Of a stretch of DNA of 64,000 nt, positions 15,140-23,836 are shown one piece after another. Under the pieces are notes generated by a model. The model saw only the letters and a list, made by a program, of their open reading frames with translations, had not been told where the DNA came from and ran no database searches. Source of the stretch: a virus; the IMG/VR virus record IMGVR_UViG_3300047548_000738, positions 19,733 to 83,732 of that record. One strand, 5' to 3'. Both the position numbers and the translations under genes were made by a program. Position 1 is the stretch's first letter, and every line of letters begins with the position of its first letter.

Positions 15140-15759
15140 CGGTTCAGCGTTTTGTAAAGTTGACGAATAGAAGTATCGCTGTTACGTTCCCAACGAATAG
15201 TTACAGAAATTTCTTGATTACCTGTACGTTGTTCACTAACTGTTCTAAAGCCTCGCAGAATAGTTTCGGCTTCCGCTTTGATGGTACGGGTGATAGTTCT
15301 AGCAGTATCGTTAGAATTTTCACGCAAACCTTTATTGGTTTGTGTTGCTTCTTTGTCAGTCATGTAGCTTTCGCCTTGACCAGAAGTTTCATAAGAGTCT
15401 CTGGCCTTTTCAATGTGCTTTGCGACAACATTAGTGACACGTGTACTAGTAATTTTTTCATTTAGAAAGTGTGCTACGTTTGCACCTGCTTCCATTCTAG
15501 CTACCTTACGTGCTTCATTGACTTGAACAATCGATGCACCGTTAGTCCATGTCGTGCCAACTGATTCGATAGCTACAATCTCACACTTAGATTTCCAAAA
15601 CTTATACCAAGCACAGTCGGTCTCGATCTTAACTCCGTCTTCCGTAAAATTAGTAGACAATTTTTGATTTCGGATCGGTTCATCAATATTAGCAACTGGT
15701 GCGGACCCGCATGCAGTTAATACAATTGAACAAAAAACAATTGAAAGAGCAGTTTTCAT
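15136..15759 (-). CDS. Lipoprotein, 207 aa
   Basis: Start chosen at 15759 because it yields a lipoprotein signal peptide MKTALSIVFCSIVLTACG with a lipobox LTAC (Cys18) and has an AAGG Shine-Dalgarno. An earlier in-frame start at 15822 would spoil the signal. The mature part is helical (KVARMEAGANVAHFLNEKI) then beta (QEISVTIRWERN). It is expected on the outer or inner membrane facing the periplasm. A sigma70-like promoter lies just upstream. Its partner is the exported protein at 14159. Confidence 0.75.
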   Translation of the reverse strand: MKTALSIVFCSIVLTACGSAPVANIDEPIRNQKLSTNFTEDGVKIETDCAWYKFWKSKCEIVAIESVGTTWTNGASIVQVNEARKVARMEAGANVAHFLNEKITSTRVTNVVAKHIEKARDSYETSGQGESYMTDKEATQTNKGLRENSNDTARTITRTIKAEAETILRGFRTVSEQRTGNQEISVTIRWERNSDTSIRQLYKTLNR

Positions 15760-15794
15760 AAAAACCTTAATAGGTAGAGTTGTTGATGTAATGA

Positions 15795-15823
15795 TTGTAT
15801 GATAAGGTCTATTTTTAGACAAT
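15795..15823 (-). promoter_or_regulatory. Sigma70-like promoter for the lipoprotein operon
   Basis: Minus strand TTGTCT (15818-15823), 17-base spacer, TACAAT (15795-15800), 36 bases upstream of the lipoprotein ATG. Confidence 0.65.
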
Positions 15824-15837
15824 AGTTTTGGGCAGCG

Positions 15838-17346
15838 TTATTTTTTCATGTAATTTTGGATAGTATCTTGTTCAACATCTGTTAACAATTCAATATCATA
15901 TTCACCCGAAGAAATCTTATTAATTAAAAATTCTACGTATTTTTCGGTTAAGTAAGAAGAAGTAGTATCTTTTTGGATTTCAATCCATTTTCTTCCGTTG
16001 AATTTGAATACTTTATTGGGTATCGAGTCTGTTTTTACAAAAATGTTACCAGATTCTGCTATTAAAGGAAAAGTCGTACCGAATCCGTCGCCTATTTGTT
16101 TATCGTAGTTTTGAAATAATTTTGGGTCAATTGAACGGGCAACACTTTCTTTCATTTGCTTACCGTTGTATGTCACATAGCCATCACCTGTGTTAATGAT
16201 AACAGGCACTTTAGTTTCAATATTAGTTTCAATATAATCTCCGGGTCTTTCTGGACTAGAAGATTCTGCTAGGATTGGCTCTGGATCTGACTTGATTTCT
16301 TCAACTTGTTCTTGTACTGGTTGCTTTGTGGGTTTTGATTTTTTGGTTTTCTTATTCTTTTTCTTTGTTGGTATTAAGGAACCAAACATCCATCCTATGG
16401 GTGCAGGATCCTTAGATGGAGATGAGTTATCCGGTTCAATTACTGAATCCTTAAGTTGAGTTAACTGTTCAGTTGTTAATGGACCGTCATCTTGTTCATA
16501 GCTTTTTATTTCTTCGGCTGTTGGTTTTTCACCTACGTCAGCTATCCAGGGATCGGGCTTATCACTGTCAGATTCTTCTTTGTCCCATTCTTTGCTAGCG
16601 TTAGCAGCCAAAACTAGTGCAATAGCCAACGGGTCGAACACTATAACAATAAGAATAATAACCCATCTAACTGCAGCCTCTAGTAAATTGGTGTCAGGAT
16701 TGTCACCGTATATAAATGCCGCAATGTATTTGATTGGACCCACTTCGGCTTCAACTTTTCTGACTTCTGCACGAATAGGTGCAGCTTGGTCATTCAACGA
16801 AGCAATTAGTTTTTGATTGGCTTCAATCTCTTTGTTAATTCTATTTCTATCACGTTGCTGGCTTTTACGAATCGTGTTTGATTTGTCGGCGCCTTGTTCT
16901 GTGGTACTACGTGCCATGACTTGATCCACGGCGGCATCCATTTGTTTGAGTTCGTTTCTAAGGCTTTGAATATTTTCTTTTGCAGTACTAATCTTTTGTT
17001 CGTATATTTCCAACTTTGATAGAACATCTCCGCTGACTAAACTTTGGTCACTATGAGCCTTGGATAAGAAACCAAAGATACCCATGCTGGTCAAGAAGGC
17101 AAGAAGTACCACTGCGGGCACCAGATATAGTTTCAGAGTAATACTTGCACGATGCCAGTACTTTCTCAACCAAACTGTAGTGGTAATTTTACCTATTTCT
17201 AGTATAGAACCCATAACAATAATAGGAATAACCGCACCTGCAAAGATTGCGGTTAAACCTATAATACTGTAATAGGCTGCTACTGTACTTAATGATAGTG
17301 CTACTAACAGTGTTACGTTAGAGAAACTGATATATTTTTTAAACAT
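15838..17346 (-). CDS. Membrane protein with coiled coil, 502 aa
   Basis: Four or five membrane segments: about 10-30, 33-53 and 72-95, then one around residues 226-246 (VIILIVIVFDPLAIALVLAA). Between them lies a long coiled coil (residues about 105-195, KENIQSLRNELKQMDAAVDQ and following). The C-terminal third is cytoplasmic, with Lys/Pro-rich linkers and a small beta domain near VPVIINTGDGYVTYNGKQMK. Proteins of this layout recur in large phages but their role is unknown. The ATG is five bases from TGATAAATA with no Shine-Dalgarno, so late leaderless expression is likely. Confidence 0.7.
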   Translation of the reverse strand: MFKKYISFSNVTLLVALSLSTVAAYYSIIGLTAIFAGAVIPIIVMGSILEIGKITTTVWLRKYWHRASITLKLYLVPAVVLLAFLTSMGIFGFLSKAHSDQSLVSGDVLSKLEIYEQKISTAKENIQSLRNELKQMDAAVDQVMARSTTEQGADKSNTIRKSQQRDRNRINKEIEANQKLIASLNDQAAPIRAEVRKVEAEVGPIKYIAAFIYGDNPDTNLLEAAVRWVIILIVIVFDPLAIALVLAANASKEWDKEESDSDKPDPWIADVGEKPTAEEIKSYEQDDGPLTTEQLTQLKDSVIEPDNSSPSKDPAPIGWMFGSLIPTKKKNKKTKKSKPTKQPVQEQVEEIKSDPEPILAESSSPERPGDYIETNIETKVPVIINTGDGYVTYNGKQMKESVARSIDPKLFQNYDKQIGDGFGTTFPLIAESGNIFVKTDSIPNKVFKFNGRKWIEIQKDTTSSYLTEKYVEFLINKISSGEYDIELLTDVEQDTIQNYMKK

Positions 17347-17351
17347 CCTAA

Positions 17352-17360
17352 TATTTATCA
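17352..17360 (-). promoter_or_regulatory. T4-late-like promoter element, leaderless arrangement
   Basis: Minus strand TGATAAATA, five bases from the ATG of the 502-aa membrane protein. Confidence 0.6.
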
Positions 17361-17372
17361 GATATAACTCTG

Positions 17373-17588
17373 TTAAGTATGTTCATTGTTTAGTCCAAAC
17401 AAATGCCCAAAACTATCCGTAAATTGCGTAAGTGTCATAACCAAACGTCTAGGAAGACTGTTACCTTGAAAAATTTCATAAGTGATAAAGGGTTGTACCT
17501 CACCGTCAACTTCTTTATCTCTTATTTGTATGATTTTAATAGCGTTACCGTCTTCAAAATGGTATGACTTGCCAACTAAATTTTGCAT
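17373..17588 (-). CDS. Hypothetical protein, 71 aa
   Basis: Unknown. It is a small beta-type protein (GNAIKIIQIRDKEVDGEV) whose ATG overlaps the TAA of the upstream gene (TAATG). Probably co-translated with the zinc-ribbon protein at 17588. Confidence 0.65.
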   Translation of the reverse strand: MQNLVGKSYHFEDGNAIKIIQIRDKEVDGEVQPFITYEIFQGNSLPRRLVMTLTQFTDSFGHLFGLNNEHT

Positions 17589-18115
17589 TATTCTTCATCC
17601 ACATCATCAAACATCGCATTAATTTCTTCTATGCGCTTTTTACTTTCTTCTTCTTTGGCAAGGCCCTCGGGCGTTAGTTCAACGTCACTATCGCACATAG
17701 GGCAAATTTTCTTAGCTTCATCGAGGCTATTGCCATTACTGTCTTCCCAGACCCACTCTGCATCGTAACTCTGACCCTTCCACCTACATTTGGTACACTT
17801 ATGTGTAGGCTCTGGTGGAGGAGGCTCACTGTGCCAACTAGATTCATCGCCTAACTCATAAGTGATATCGTATCCGCCTTTTCGGTCAGTCCAGCAATCA
17901 TCGTATTGGAAACCCCATTCGATTTCTACATCGTTGTCCCAAGCATCATTGATAACATCATTTACATCAACTTCGCCTTCTTCGATTTGTTTCAAAAGAG
18001 TTTTTAGTTCTTTTTTCTTCATGTCGGGATAAATTTCACCCAACAAATCTAAATCCATTTCGATAGCATATTGTCTATCATGTGAATGCCATTCATGTTT
18101 TACAATCGTTACCAT
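17588..18115 (-). CDS. Acidic zinc-ribbon protein, 175 aa
   Basis: Function unknown. It is strongly acidic, with a C-terminal zinc ribbon made of CTKCRWKG and CPMCDSDVEL. Its N-terminal half shares the pattern (acidic, paired aromatic residues around WGFQYDDCW) of the proteins at 21206-21730 and 40387-41019, so it may belong to the same paralogous family. A Shine-Dalgarno AAGGAAC precedes the ATG. Confidence 0.7.
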   Translation of the reverse strand: MVTIVKHEWHSHDRQYAIEMDLDLLGEIYPDMKKKELKTLLKQIEEGEVDVNDVINDAWDNDVEIEWGFQYDDCWTDRKGGYDITYELGDESSWHSEPPPPEPTHKCTKCRWKGQSYDAEWVWEDSNGNSLDEAKKICPMCDSDVELTPEGLAKEEESKKRIEEINAMFDDVDEE

Positions 18116-18124
18116 AATAGTTCC

Positions 18125-18970
18125 TTACTTAATGTTTACAAACGGAGTAGAGTTACCAAGCATAGTGTTTGGAAGTTTACCGTCCCACTTTTCAATTGCT
18201 TGCAGTTGAACATACGCTTGACCCCCATTACTTTGAATAGCCTGCGCTTGAATCGCAATAGCTTTAGCTTCACCTTCAGCTTGTGCAATACGACTTGCGG
18301 CCTCAACTTTAATACGTTCTAAGTCTTGCTCAGCCTTCAGCTTAGCCTGAGTAGCAGTAACTTTCGCTTCAATAGCCTTCTGATATTCAACACTGAAACC
18401 AAAGTTTACCAAACTGACGTTACTGATATCAATGTCGAAGGGTGCGACTTTGTTAGCAATTTGTGTAGTAATTGCTTGTCGAACCTCGTCACGTTTAGTA
18501 ATCAATTCTTCGCTGGTATACTTTGCAGTCACTGCCTTGAATGATTCATTCAGTGCAGGGCCAAGAACCTTGTCATCCACATTCAAGCCGAATTCTTTGT
18601 AGATGTGAGGGACCTTGTTACCACTAAGACGGAAGTTAACTACAATATCAGTGTGAACTTGTTGCAAGTCTTTGGTACCTGCACTTGCGTTTTTCAATTC
18701 AGCACGTTGTAGTCGAACATCAACGTTACGGACACTTGAGATAGGGTTCACAAGTTGAGCACCTTCTTGTAGTGCCTCAGGATTAATTTTACCTAGCGTA
18801 ACTTGCACGCCTACATGACCACCTGGCACAACAGTGAAGGATTCGAACAATAGCACAACAATAAACAACAGTGCGCCACCGAGAATACCCAATTTACTTT
18901 TCTCAAAGAGAACATAAACGCCCACTGCAATGACGATAGCAAGCAGAGCGGCAACGATTAACATAAACAT
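18125..18970 (-). CDS. SPFH/prohibitin-family membrane protein, 281 aa
   Basis: There are two hydrophobic stretches at the start (LIVAALLAIVIAVGVYVLFE and LGILGGALLFIVVLLFESF). Next is an SPFH domain (GHVGVQVTLGKINPEALQEG; LQQVHTDIVVNFRL) and a long helix rich in Ala, Glu and Gln (KVTATQAKLKAEQDLERIK). This matches prohibitin/HflC-like proteins that assemble in rings at membranes and can hold FtsH protease in check. A phage copy might modulate host membrane proteolysis; this is inference. Shine-Dalgarno AAGGA. Confidence 0.9.
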   Translation of the reverse strand: MFMLIVAALLAIVIAVGVYVLFEKSKLGILGGALLFIVVLLFESFTVVPGGHVGVQVTLGKINPEALQEGAQLVNPISSVRNVDVRLQRAELKNASAGTKDLQQVHTDIVVNFRLSGNKVPHIYKEFGLNVDDKVLGPALNESFKAVTAKYTSEELITKRDEVRQAITTQIANKVAPFDIDISNVSLVNFGFSVEYQKAIEAKVTATQAKLKAEQDLERIKVEAASRIAQAEGEAKAIAIQAQAIQSNGGQAYVQLQAIEKWDGKLPNTMLGNSTPFVNIK

Positions 18971-18979
18971 AACTTATCC

Positions 18980-19117
18980 TTAAAGGGTTGATTTGATTTT
19001 AGAAATGACCTCAAGTGCTTCCTTGAAGTCGCTATATTGTAGCATGTCCTCAATAGTTTTGTCTAGAGGACTTACCCAATTTGTGTATGACTGCCGCCAG
19101 GAAATAGTGTAGTTCAT
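18980..19117 (-). CDS. Small hypothetical protein, 45 aa
   Basis: A short ORF starting MNYTISWRQSYTNWVSPLDK. It overlaps the upstream gene by ATGA and ends nine bases before the SPFH gene. Coupling supports it. The C-terminal part is helical (FKEALEVISKIKSTL). Confidence 0.65.
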   Translation of the reverse strand: MNYTISWRQSYTNWVSPLDKTIEDMLQYSDFKEALEVISKIKSTL

Positions 19118-19317
19118 TTGGTTGGATTCCTTAAACTCTTTTCAAACCATTCAGTCAAGTTAGAATTCATCGTGACCGTATTGTCCTCATAGAATTCCCG
19201 TTCACATGCTATCCTAATCATCTTGTAAAGATCAATGATGTTCTGACGATGTGCAGAACTCTGACGAACCTCACGCTGGATGATTCGATTCATAAACCAT
19301 TCTTCAAACTTGTTCAT
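19114..19317 (-). CDS. Small hypothetical protein, 67 aa
   Basis: Unknown; a helical, charged protein (MNKFEEWFMNRIIQREVRQS at the start). It overlaps both neighbours by four bases within a run of coupled small genes. Confidence 0.65.
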   Translation of the reverse strand: MNKFEEWFMNRIIQREVRQSSAHRQNIIDLYKMIRIACEREFYEDNTVTMNSNLTEWFEKSLRNPTK

Positions 19318-19502
19318 TCTTCAACTCCGAAATGTTCTAGTTTCTCATTTAAGAGATTCCAACTGACGCTACCAACTACAAACATATCACGACATTCCTG
19401 AACAATCAACTCGGCGAATTTTTCAGCGTTGTCAATATTCATCCATTTGCCACTGGTATCTGTACCAGCTTGATTCATAAGTTCTTTGATTCGTTCTTTC
19501 AT
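19314..19502 (-). CDS. Small paralogue-family protein, 62 aa
   Basis: Starts MKERIKELMNQAGTDTSG and contains AEKFAELIVQECRDMF. It is clearly related in layout to the proteins at 2913-3176 and 41023-41250. Function unknown. Four-base overlaps on both sides. Confidence 0.75.
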   Translation of the reverse strand: MKERIKELMNQAGTDTSGKWMNIDNAEKFAELIVQECRDMFVVGSVSWNLLNEKLEHFGVEE

Positions 19503-19666
19503 TTTTTCAGAATCTCCATCATTTGTTGTTTGTGATTATCAATGTAATTCTGTGCGACTTTCAACATGAATTCAGCATGTTCCAAACTAATAGGAATGAC
19601 CACCTTTTCACCTTCTTCAATTTCTTTTAGAAGGAGTAGTTTTTCAGTATCAGTATATGGAATCAT
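19499..19666 (-). CDS. Small helical protein, 55 aa
   Basis: A short ORF beginning MIPYTDTEKLLLLKEIEEGE. A strong Shine-Dalgarno GGGAGGG precedes it and it overlaps the next gene by ATGA. Unknown function. Confidence 0.7.
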   Translation of the reverse strand: MIPYTDTEKLLLLKEIEEGEKVVIPISLEHAEFMLKVAQNYIDNHKQQMMEILKK

Positions 19667-19869
19667 GTGCCCTCCCAATGTTTACGCCAAGTTCCAGTAT
19701 AGTACATTACTTCTCCGCATTGAGTACAACGATATCTTCCAATATCAATGTCCTCAGTCGTTTGTACTGTGGTATACTCCCAGTGACCCGGTTCAGTATA
19801 ACCCCAGTCATTCTCAAATTCATCATGCCAGATACTGACACTTCGTTGATGGTTACATTTATTTGTCAT
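19663..19869 (-). CDS. Small Cys-containing protein, 68 aa
   Basis: The start at 19869 gives MTNKCNHQRSVSIWHDEFEN and overlaps the ligase end by 11 bases. An upstream start at 19914 would overlap it by 56. CNH plus RYRCTQCGEVMYY could bind zinc. Function unknown. Confidence 0.65.
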   Translation of the reverse strand: MTNKCNHQRSVSIWHDEFENDWGYTEPGHWEYTTVQTTEDIDIGRYRCTQCGEVMYYTGTWRKHWEGT

Positions 19870-21196
19870 CACGGAATCGAACAAAGCGAGGGAATCTGAG
19901 GCTGTAACTACCATCTTGGTTCTGTGTAATCACATCACACAACACCTCAGCAGTGCGACCAACAATCAGGTTGCTGTTAGCCCAGTAACTGTCACGATCC
20001 TCGTCACTATAACCACTACCAACATTTACTTGAATGAATTTACCGTCATCGGTACCTTCACACACAAGAGCACCAAGACGACCTTGATTGCGACCAGTAC
20101 CTTCTTCAAGACCTACAACAGTCAAGTCAACAGTAATAGTAGGCTTCCATTTCATCCAAAACGTATTACGCTTGCACTCATAAGGAGCGCCAGTATCCTT
20201 AATCATAATGCCCTCGAACCCTGCGTTCACTTGATCTTTGGCATATCGATTTAGTTGGTCACGGCCTGCGGCAGTGTCGAGGTCAACCATGATGTGGGGC
20301 AACAGTTCAACGTTGGGCATAGTGTCAATTACACTACGCATATCTTCTAGGATTTTGATACGTTTATCAAGTTGTGCATTCCAGTATCCTCGACGGAAGT
20401 CAGCTAGTGGGATAATGTCAAAGATATTGAACACACTATCCTCAGCTTGTACGTTTTCTTTGCGGCGTGCTTGTCGCATAAGTTCTTGGAAAGTATTACC
20501 GATCACTTCTCCGTCGAGGACAAACCCCATACTAAGATTACTGGTTGCGGCTTTGCGAACCAACTTAACAAAGTTGTCTTGGATTTGTTTTTCAATGTGG
20601 GTAAAGTTCTCAAATACTTTACCATTACGGCTGTAGCATGTAGTAATGACCTCACCGTCATCACTGTGAATAACCATCAACAATACACGTACACCATCCA
20701 ACTTGGGTTCAAGTCGTTTAATGCCCTTCATTTCGGGACGACCTTCGCTATTAGTCGCAAGTTGACAACCAAAGATTGGAATCTCGTATTCAGTTTTCTT
20801 ACAGATTTTGTTGATAGTTTTGTCAGAAATGCCCGCACGAAGGTCTCGGCGAATGACAGGAGCACAGAATTTATTCCATTCTTCGCTGTCAAAACGCTCG
20901 GAAATATTATCAATGGCAGTCAATGCGGCATTACCAGTAAGTTCTCGCTTACTGAGTTTAATCAACAAGTCATTATATTCATGCCAAGGATTTTCTGCAC
21001 CGGTGATACCAATTGTGTCTGGTACTTTTCGTACACCGAATGTAATAAAGGGATTATAACAGGCTTTGACTAAACCCAGAAAGATTTGAGCATTGGTTGA
21101 ACCAAGCACACATGCCTCAAGTGCTTGTTTGAGTACGTCCTCTTTATGAAGACGGCTATCGGACTCGTTAAGTTTATTAATCCAGCTTGCGGACAT
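19859..21196 (-). CDS. ATP-dependent DNA ligase
   Basis: Seals nicks, here presumably between Okazaki fragments and during repair. At 445 aa it is close to T4 gp30. The adenylated Lys lies in EPKLDGVRVLL (motif I KxDGxR). Further motifs are SRNGKVFENF, VLDGEVIG, GFEGIMIKDT and FWMKWKP. The N-terminal 120 residues form the helical domain with LGLVKACYNPFITFGVRKVP. The C-terminal OB domain follows. It agrees with the T4-like replication genes elsewhere in the window. Confidence 0.93.
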   Translation of the reverse strand: MSASWINKLNESDSRLHKEDVLKQALEACVLGSTNAQIFLGLVKACYNPFITFGVRKVPDTIGITGAENPWHEYNDLLIKLSKRELTGNAALTAIDNISERFDSEEWNKFCAPVIRRDLRAGISDKTINKICKKTEYEIPIFGCQLATNSEGRPEMKGIKRLEPKLDGVRVLLMVIHSDDGEVITTCYSRNGKVFENFTHIEKQIQDNFVKLVRKAATSNLSMGFVLDGEVIGNTFQELMRQARRKENVQAEDSVFNIFDIIPLADFRRGYWNAQLDKRIKILEDMRSVIDTMPNVELLPHIMVDLDTAAGRDQLNRYAKDQVNAGFEGIMIKDTGAPYECKRNTFWMKWKPTITVDLTVVGLEEGTGRNQGRLGALVCEGTDDGKFIQVNVGSGYSDEDRDSYWANSNLIVGRTAEVLCDVITQNQDGSYSLRFPRFVRFRDDK

Positions 21197-21205
21197 GTAT
21201 ATTCC

Positions 21206-21730
21206 TTAGAAGGGCCATGCACTATTCTTGTCAATAGGTGGCCGGGGTTTCAGTTCAACTCGTTCTTCTGAAACAATATTATAATCTACAATGGTTAATT
21301 TGTCAACCACAAAGGGACCGTAAATTGTAATACTTTCGTAGTCAACTTGCCAGTCATGGTCTCCGTCATAAAGCCAGGCAGCATTACTCATACCATCCTG
21401 GTCACCTTCACAATAGCATCGTTCGATTTCTTCCCTTTCTGATTCAGTAAGGTCGTCATCATAATCAAAGTCAATGCTGATACCATCGTCAAGTTCACAT
21501 CCTAAACCAATGTTAGGATCTACACTAACGGTTTTATCTTCTAGGTACGGAATATCATCTTCGCCTTCAACAAATCCTTGACCCCAGCGATAAAGTTCAG
21601 TGACTTGCCAACCAACAGTAGACCCGTCTTCTTTTTCTTTGTAAACATCATAAAATACCTCAATAGATTTTTTATCTACTGGCTTGATGCGATATAAAAT
21701 TTCAGTTGTCGCCAATTTGCTTCTCCTCAT
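21206..21730 (-). CDS. Acidic paralogue-family protein ending in AWPF, 174 aa
   Basis: Function unknown. It shares with 40387-41019 a beta-rich start with GW (GSTVGWQVTELYRWGQGFV), an acidic core with ESEREE-like helix and Cys, and the KNSAWPF motif, here as the very C-terminus. The paralogue carries TGAVWPF followed by a zinc ribbon. The start may be internal because the ORF overlaps the upstream gene by 29 bases. Confidence 0.7.
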   Translation of the reverse strand: MRRSKLATTEILYRIKPVDKKSIEVFYDVYKEKEDGSTVGWQVTELYRWGQGFVEGEDDIPYLEDKTVSVDPNIGLGCELDDGISIDFDYDDDLTESEREEIERCYCEGDQDGMSNAAWLYDGDHDWQVDYESITIYGPFVVDKLTIVDYNIVSEERVELKPRPPIDKNSAWPF

Positions 21731-22022
21731 TTAGGATATTGAATAGTTCAAGACCTGCAACTGTCTCCATAGTCTCGTCAAGTTTTGAAATAATTTCTTC
21801 TAGATTGTCTTTAGTTTTCTGTAGTGTATCCTTACGAATACTACGAACGAATTGGCTGGTAGCAACCATCTTTTTGAGGTTACATTCTGTGCCCACTGTA
21901 GACATTTGTTCTTTGTTGAAACCTGATTCATATGAACTACGATACCCGTTTAGGAAAGCAAGTTCTTCCATTGTAACTTCGCACAATACGCGGCTACTAT
22001 CTACTTTAGCGATAATTTTCAT
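21702..22022 (-). CDS. Hypothetical protein, 106 aa
   Basis: Unknown. A beta start (IIAKVDSSRVLCEVTMEEL) is followed by a helical, charged remainder (KTKDNLEEIISKLDETMETV). It overlaps the upstream gene by four bases. Confidence 0.7.
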   Translation of the reverse strand: MKIIAKVDSSRVLCEVTMEELAFLNGYRSSYESGFNKEQMSTVGTECNLKKMVATSQFVRSIRKDTLQKTKDNLEEIISKLDETMETVAGLELFNILNEEKQIGDN

Positions 22023-22366
22023 GTTTGAACCTCCGGTACTTTTGCGCCCTTTAACATTCTAACAAGTTGACGGTTGCGTTCATCTTGCTCTTTACGCTCA
22101 CGCTTTTTATTATCGGACACTTTGAGATATTCATCATAGTTTCGTGCCCACTCAATGCCTGCTAGAAATGATTCTAGTTCATCAATCGTACCATAAAAGA
22201 ATTCAGCATCACGGGCATAGATGGGAAATGCATCTTTATCCTTAGGCTTGATCCCAACCATGTCAACATCACGATTGCCGAACTTGGGGTAGCAAAGCAT
22301 AAAGCCGAGTTTGTCTGCTCGTTCTCTAATGCGTTCGCACTTCAAAATCATGTGATACCCGCTCAT
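22019..22366 (-). CDS. Hypothetical protein, 115 aa
   Basis: Start at ATG 22366 (Shine-Dalgarno GAGGTGG, ATGA overlap with the upstream stop) rather than the GTG at 22372. It has a basic helical start and a Lys/Arg-rich C-terminal helix (DNKKRERKEQDERNRQ). Function unknown. Confidence 0.7.
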   Translation of the reverse strand: MSGYHMILKCERIRERADKLGFMLCYPKFGNRDVDMVGIKPKDKDAFPIYARDAEFFYGTIDELESFLAGIEWARNYDEYLKVSDNKKRERKEQDERNRQLVRMLKGAKVPEVQT

Positions 22367-22551
22367 AACCACCTCAAACTAAACCATTCGAAATTTTTTC
22401 TGATACTAAAACCTATAGCCATTGGGGTACTAGATTCATGTAAAAATTTTACATCATTTTTATTCATCCAATTCATTACTTCTGTAAACTCTTCCCAAGT
22501 CTTAACAAAGTAATAATTGTTGGGGTAACCCCTTTGTTGAAAAACTTTCAT
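22363..22551 (-). CDS. Hypothetical protein, 62 aa
   Basis: Start at 22551 overlaps the previous stop as TAATG. Aromatic-rich (NYYFVKTWEEF; FSIRKNFEWFSLRWL). Unknown function. Confidence 0.6.
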   Translation of the reverse strand: MKVFQQRGYPNNYYFVKTWEEFTEVMNWMNKNDVKFLHESSTPMAIGFSIRKNFEWFSLRWL

Positions 22552-23012
22552 TACCAACTTGAGTTATAGAATACTTTACGACCAAGGAACAGTTCTGCCT
22601 TAGCATCAATACAGAATTGGAGGTCTTGTTTTCTGTAATAATCATCGCTAGGATCACCGAAAAAGAATCCCTTAGTACCTAGTTTAGCGACACTACCAGC
22701 TTTGATATCTTTCTCAAGTTTATCAACATCGTCCCAAGTCAATTCAAGTTCAACACCATTGAAATCATCCAGTGGTTGTTTATTCTGAATAAATTGGTCT
22801 CGATTGTCGGTGGGATAACCATTCTTACGCAACCAAAGTTTCTCCATCCAACCCTGCAGATTAGGATGCTTGCGCCAATAAGCAATTTCTTGCGGCTTGG
22901 TAATGTTGGGATTTTCAAACTCATTAGTTTCTTTATTAAATTCAGCACCGTCATACCATTCGGCGCGATGCCCTTGCTTATTTGCAATGTATGCGTATTG
23001 ATCCAATCCCAT
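22551..23012 (-). CDS. Phage-type MGLDQYAY protein, 153 aa
   Basis: The start at 23012 gives MGLDQYAYIANKQGHRAEWY, an N-terminus I recognise as recurring in phage hypothetical proteins. The 20 residues upstream in the ORF are probably untranslated. Trp and charged residues abound (IAYWRKHPNLQGWMEKLW). Function unknown. Confidence 0.75.
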   Translation of the reverse strand: MGLDQYAYIANKQGHRAEWYDGAEFNKETNEFENPNITKPQEIAYWRKHPNLQGWMEKLWLRKNGYPTDNRDQFIQNKQPLDDFNGVELELTWDDVDKLEKDIKAGSVAKLGTKGFFFGDPSDDYYRKQDLQFCIDAKAELFLGRKVFYNSSW

Positions 23013-23019
23013 AATTAAC

Positions 23020-23148
23020 TCACTTGATGGTTTCTGTTGCAATATCTTTAGTCTTTTCAATGCCTTTGTCAAGCATACGTGCGATGCCTGTAAAGCCTAC
23101 AGTAGACACGACAATTCCAAAAATAGTTCCAAGAATAAAGTTTCTCAT
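23020..23148 (-). CDS. Small membrane protein, 42 aa
   Basis: A short ORF, MRNFILGTIFGIVVSTVGFT at the start, giving one membrane segment, then a charged helix. Its ATG overlaps the upstream TAA (TAATG). Function unknown. Confidence 0.65.
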   Translation of the reverse strand: MRNFILGTIFGIVVSTVGFTGIARMLDKGIEKTKDIATETIK

Positions 23149-23828
23149 TAAATTACCTTTACACGGTTGAGTTGAGTTGATTTGTCACGGGTACCCTTGA
23201 CAGTTCCTTGTATTGTAACACGATCTCCAATATTCATTTGCTTTTTGTATGCGAAAAACAACACTTGGTCAGCGTCAGTTATCCCAGTTATGTACCAGGT
23301 ATTCCATTTCTGTGACCAAAGTTGCTTAACCACTTCAAATTCAATTACTACTTTGTCACCTACCGTGCCCAAATAGCCACCGGTTGCAAAATTTATGCGG
23401 CGATCCACATCGTCACGCTTTATAGCCTTTTCGTAGGTAGCAGGTAGACTGATAATCACAGCAATATCATAATTGGTGGTTATAATATCACGCTCGGCAA
23501 TCAGCATTGCCGTGTTATTGAATTCATTTAACTGCTTGCCTTGTAGAACTTTGAATGTAAGACCCTTAAAGTACTGACGAACCAGAACTGCCTTGTCACG
23601 GCTTTCCTGTGTGATTTGTGTAGGGTCAACAAGCAAACGCATAACGATTTGCTTGTTAGTTTCGGAGCCAATTACACCAGGCTCAAGGGCTTTAATGTAA
23701 GCACCATTGATAGATTGTGCTTGGACAGCCGCGGCCCAAATATCATCCGCATTGTAATTTATCGGGACTGCAGGTATCCTCTTAATCGGCTTATTATGTT
23801 TAACTTGTAAACTGACAAAATTAGACAT
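23148..23828 (-). CDS. OB-fold-like protein, 226 aa
   Basis: Function unknown. The C-terminal 60 residues alternate strands ending in IGDRVTIQGTVKGTRDKSTQ, which reads like an OB-fold nucleic-acid-binding domain. The N-terminal part has helical and strand elements (DDIWAAAVQAQSINGAYIKA). It could be a replication- or repair-related DNA-binding protein; this is a guess from pattern. It lies in the operon started by promoter copy 6. Confidence 0.55.
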   Translation of the reverse strand: MSNFVSLQVKHNKPIKRIPAVPINYNADDIWAAAVQAQSINGAYIKALEPGVIGSETNKQIVMRLLVDPTQITQESRDKAVLVRQYFKGLTFKVLQGKQLNEFNNTAMLIAERDIITTNYDIAVIISLPATYEKAIKRDDVDRRINFATGGYLGTVGDKVVIEFEVVKQLWSQKWNTWYITGITDADQVLFFAYKKQMNIGDRVTIQGTVKGTRDKSTQLNRVKVI

Positions 23829-23836
23829 AATTGACC

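Noticed and set aside
20447-21073. Long plus-strand ORF opposite the DNA ligase
   Set aside because: It lies wholly antisense to a gene with clear ligase motifs and has no family features; a shadow.
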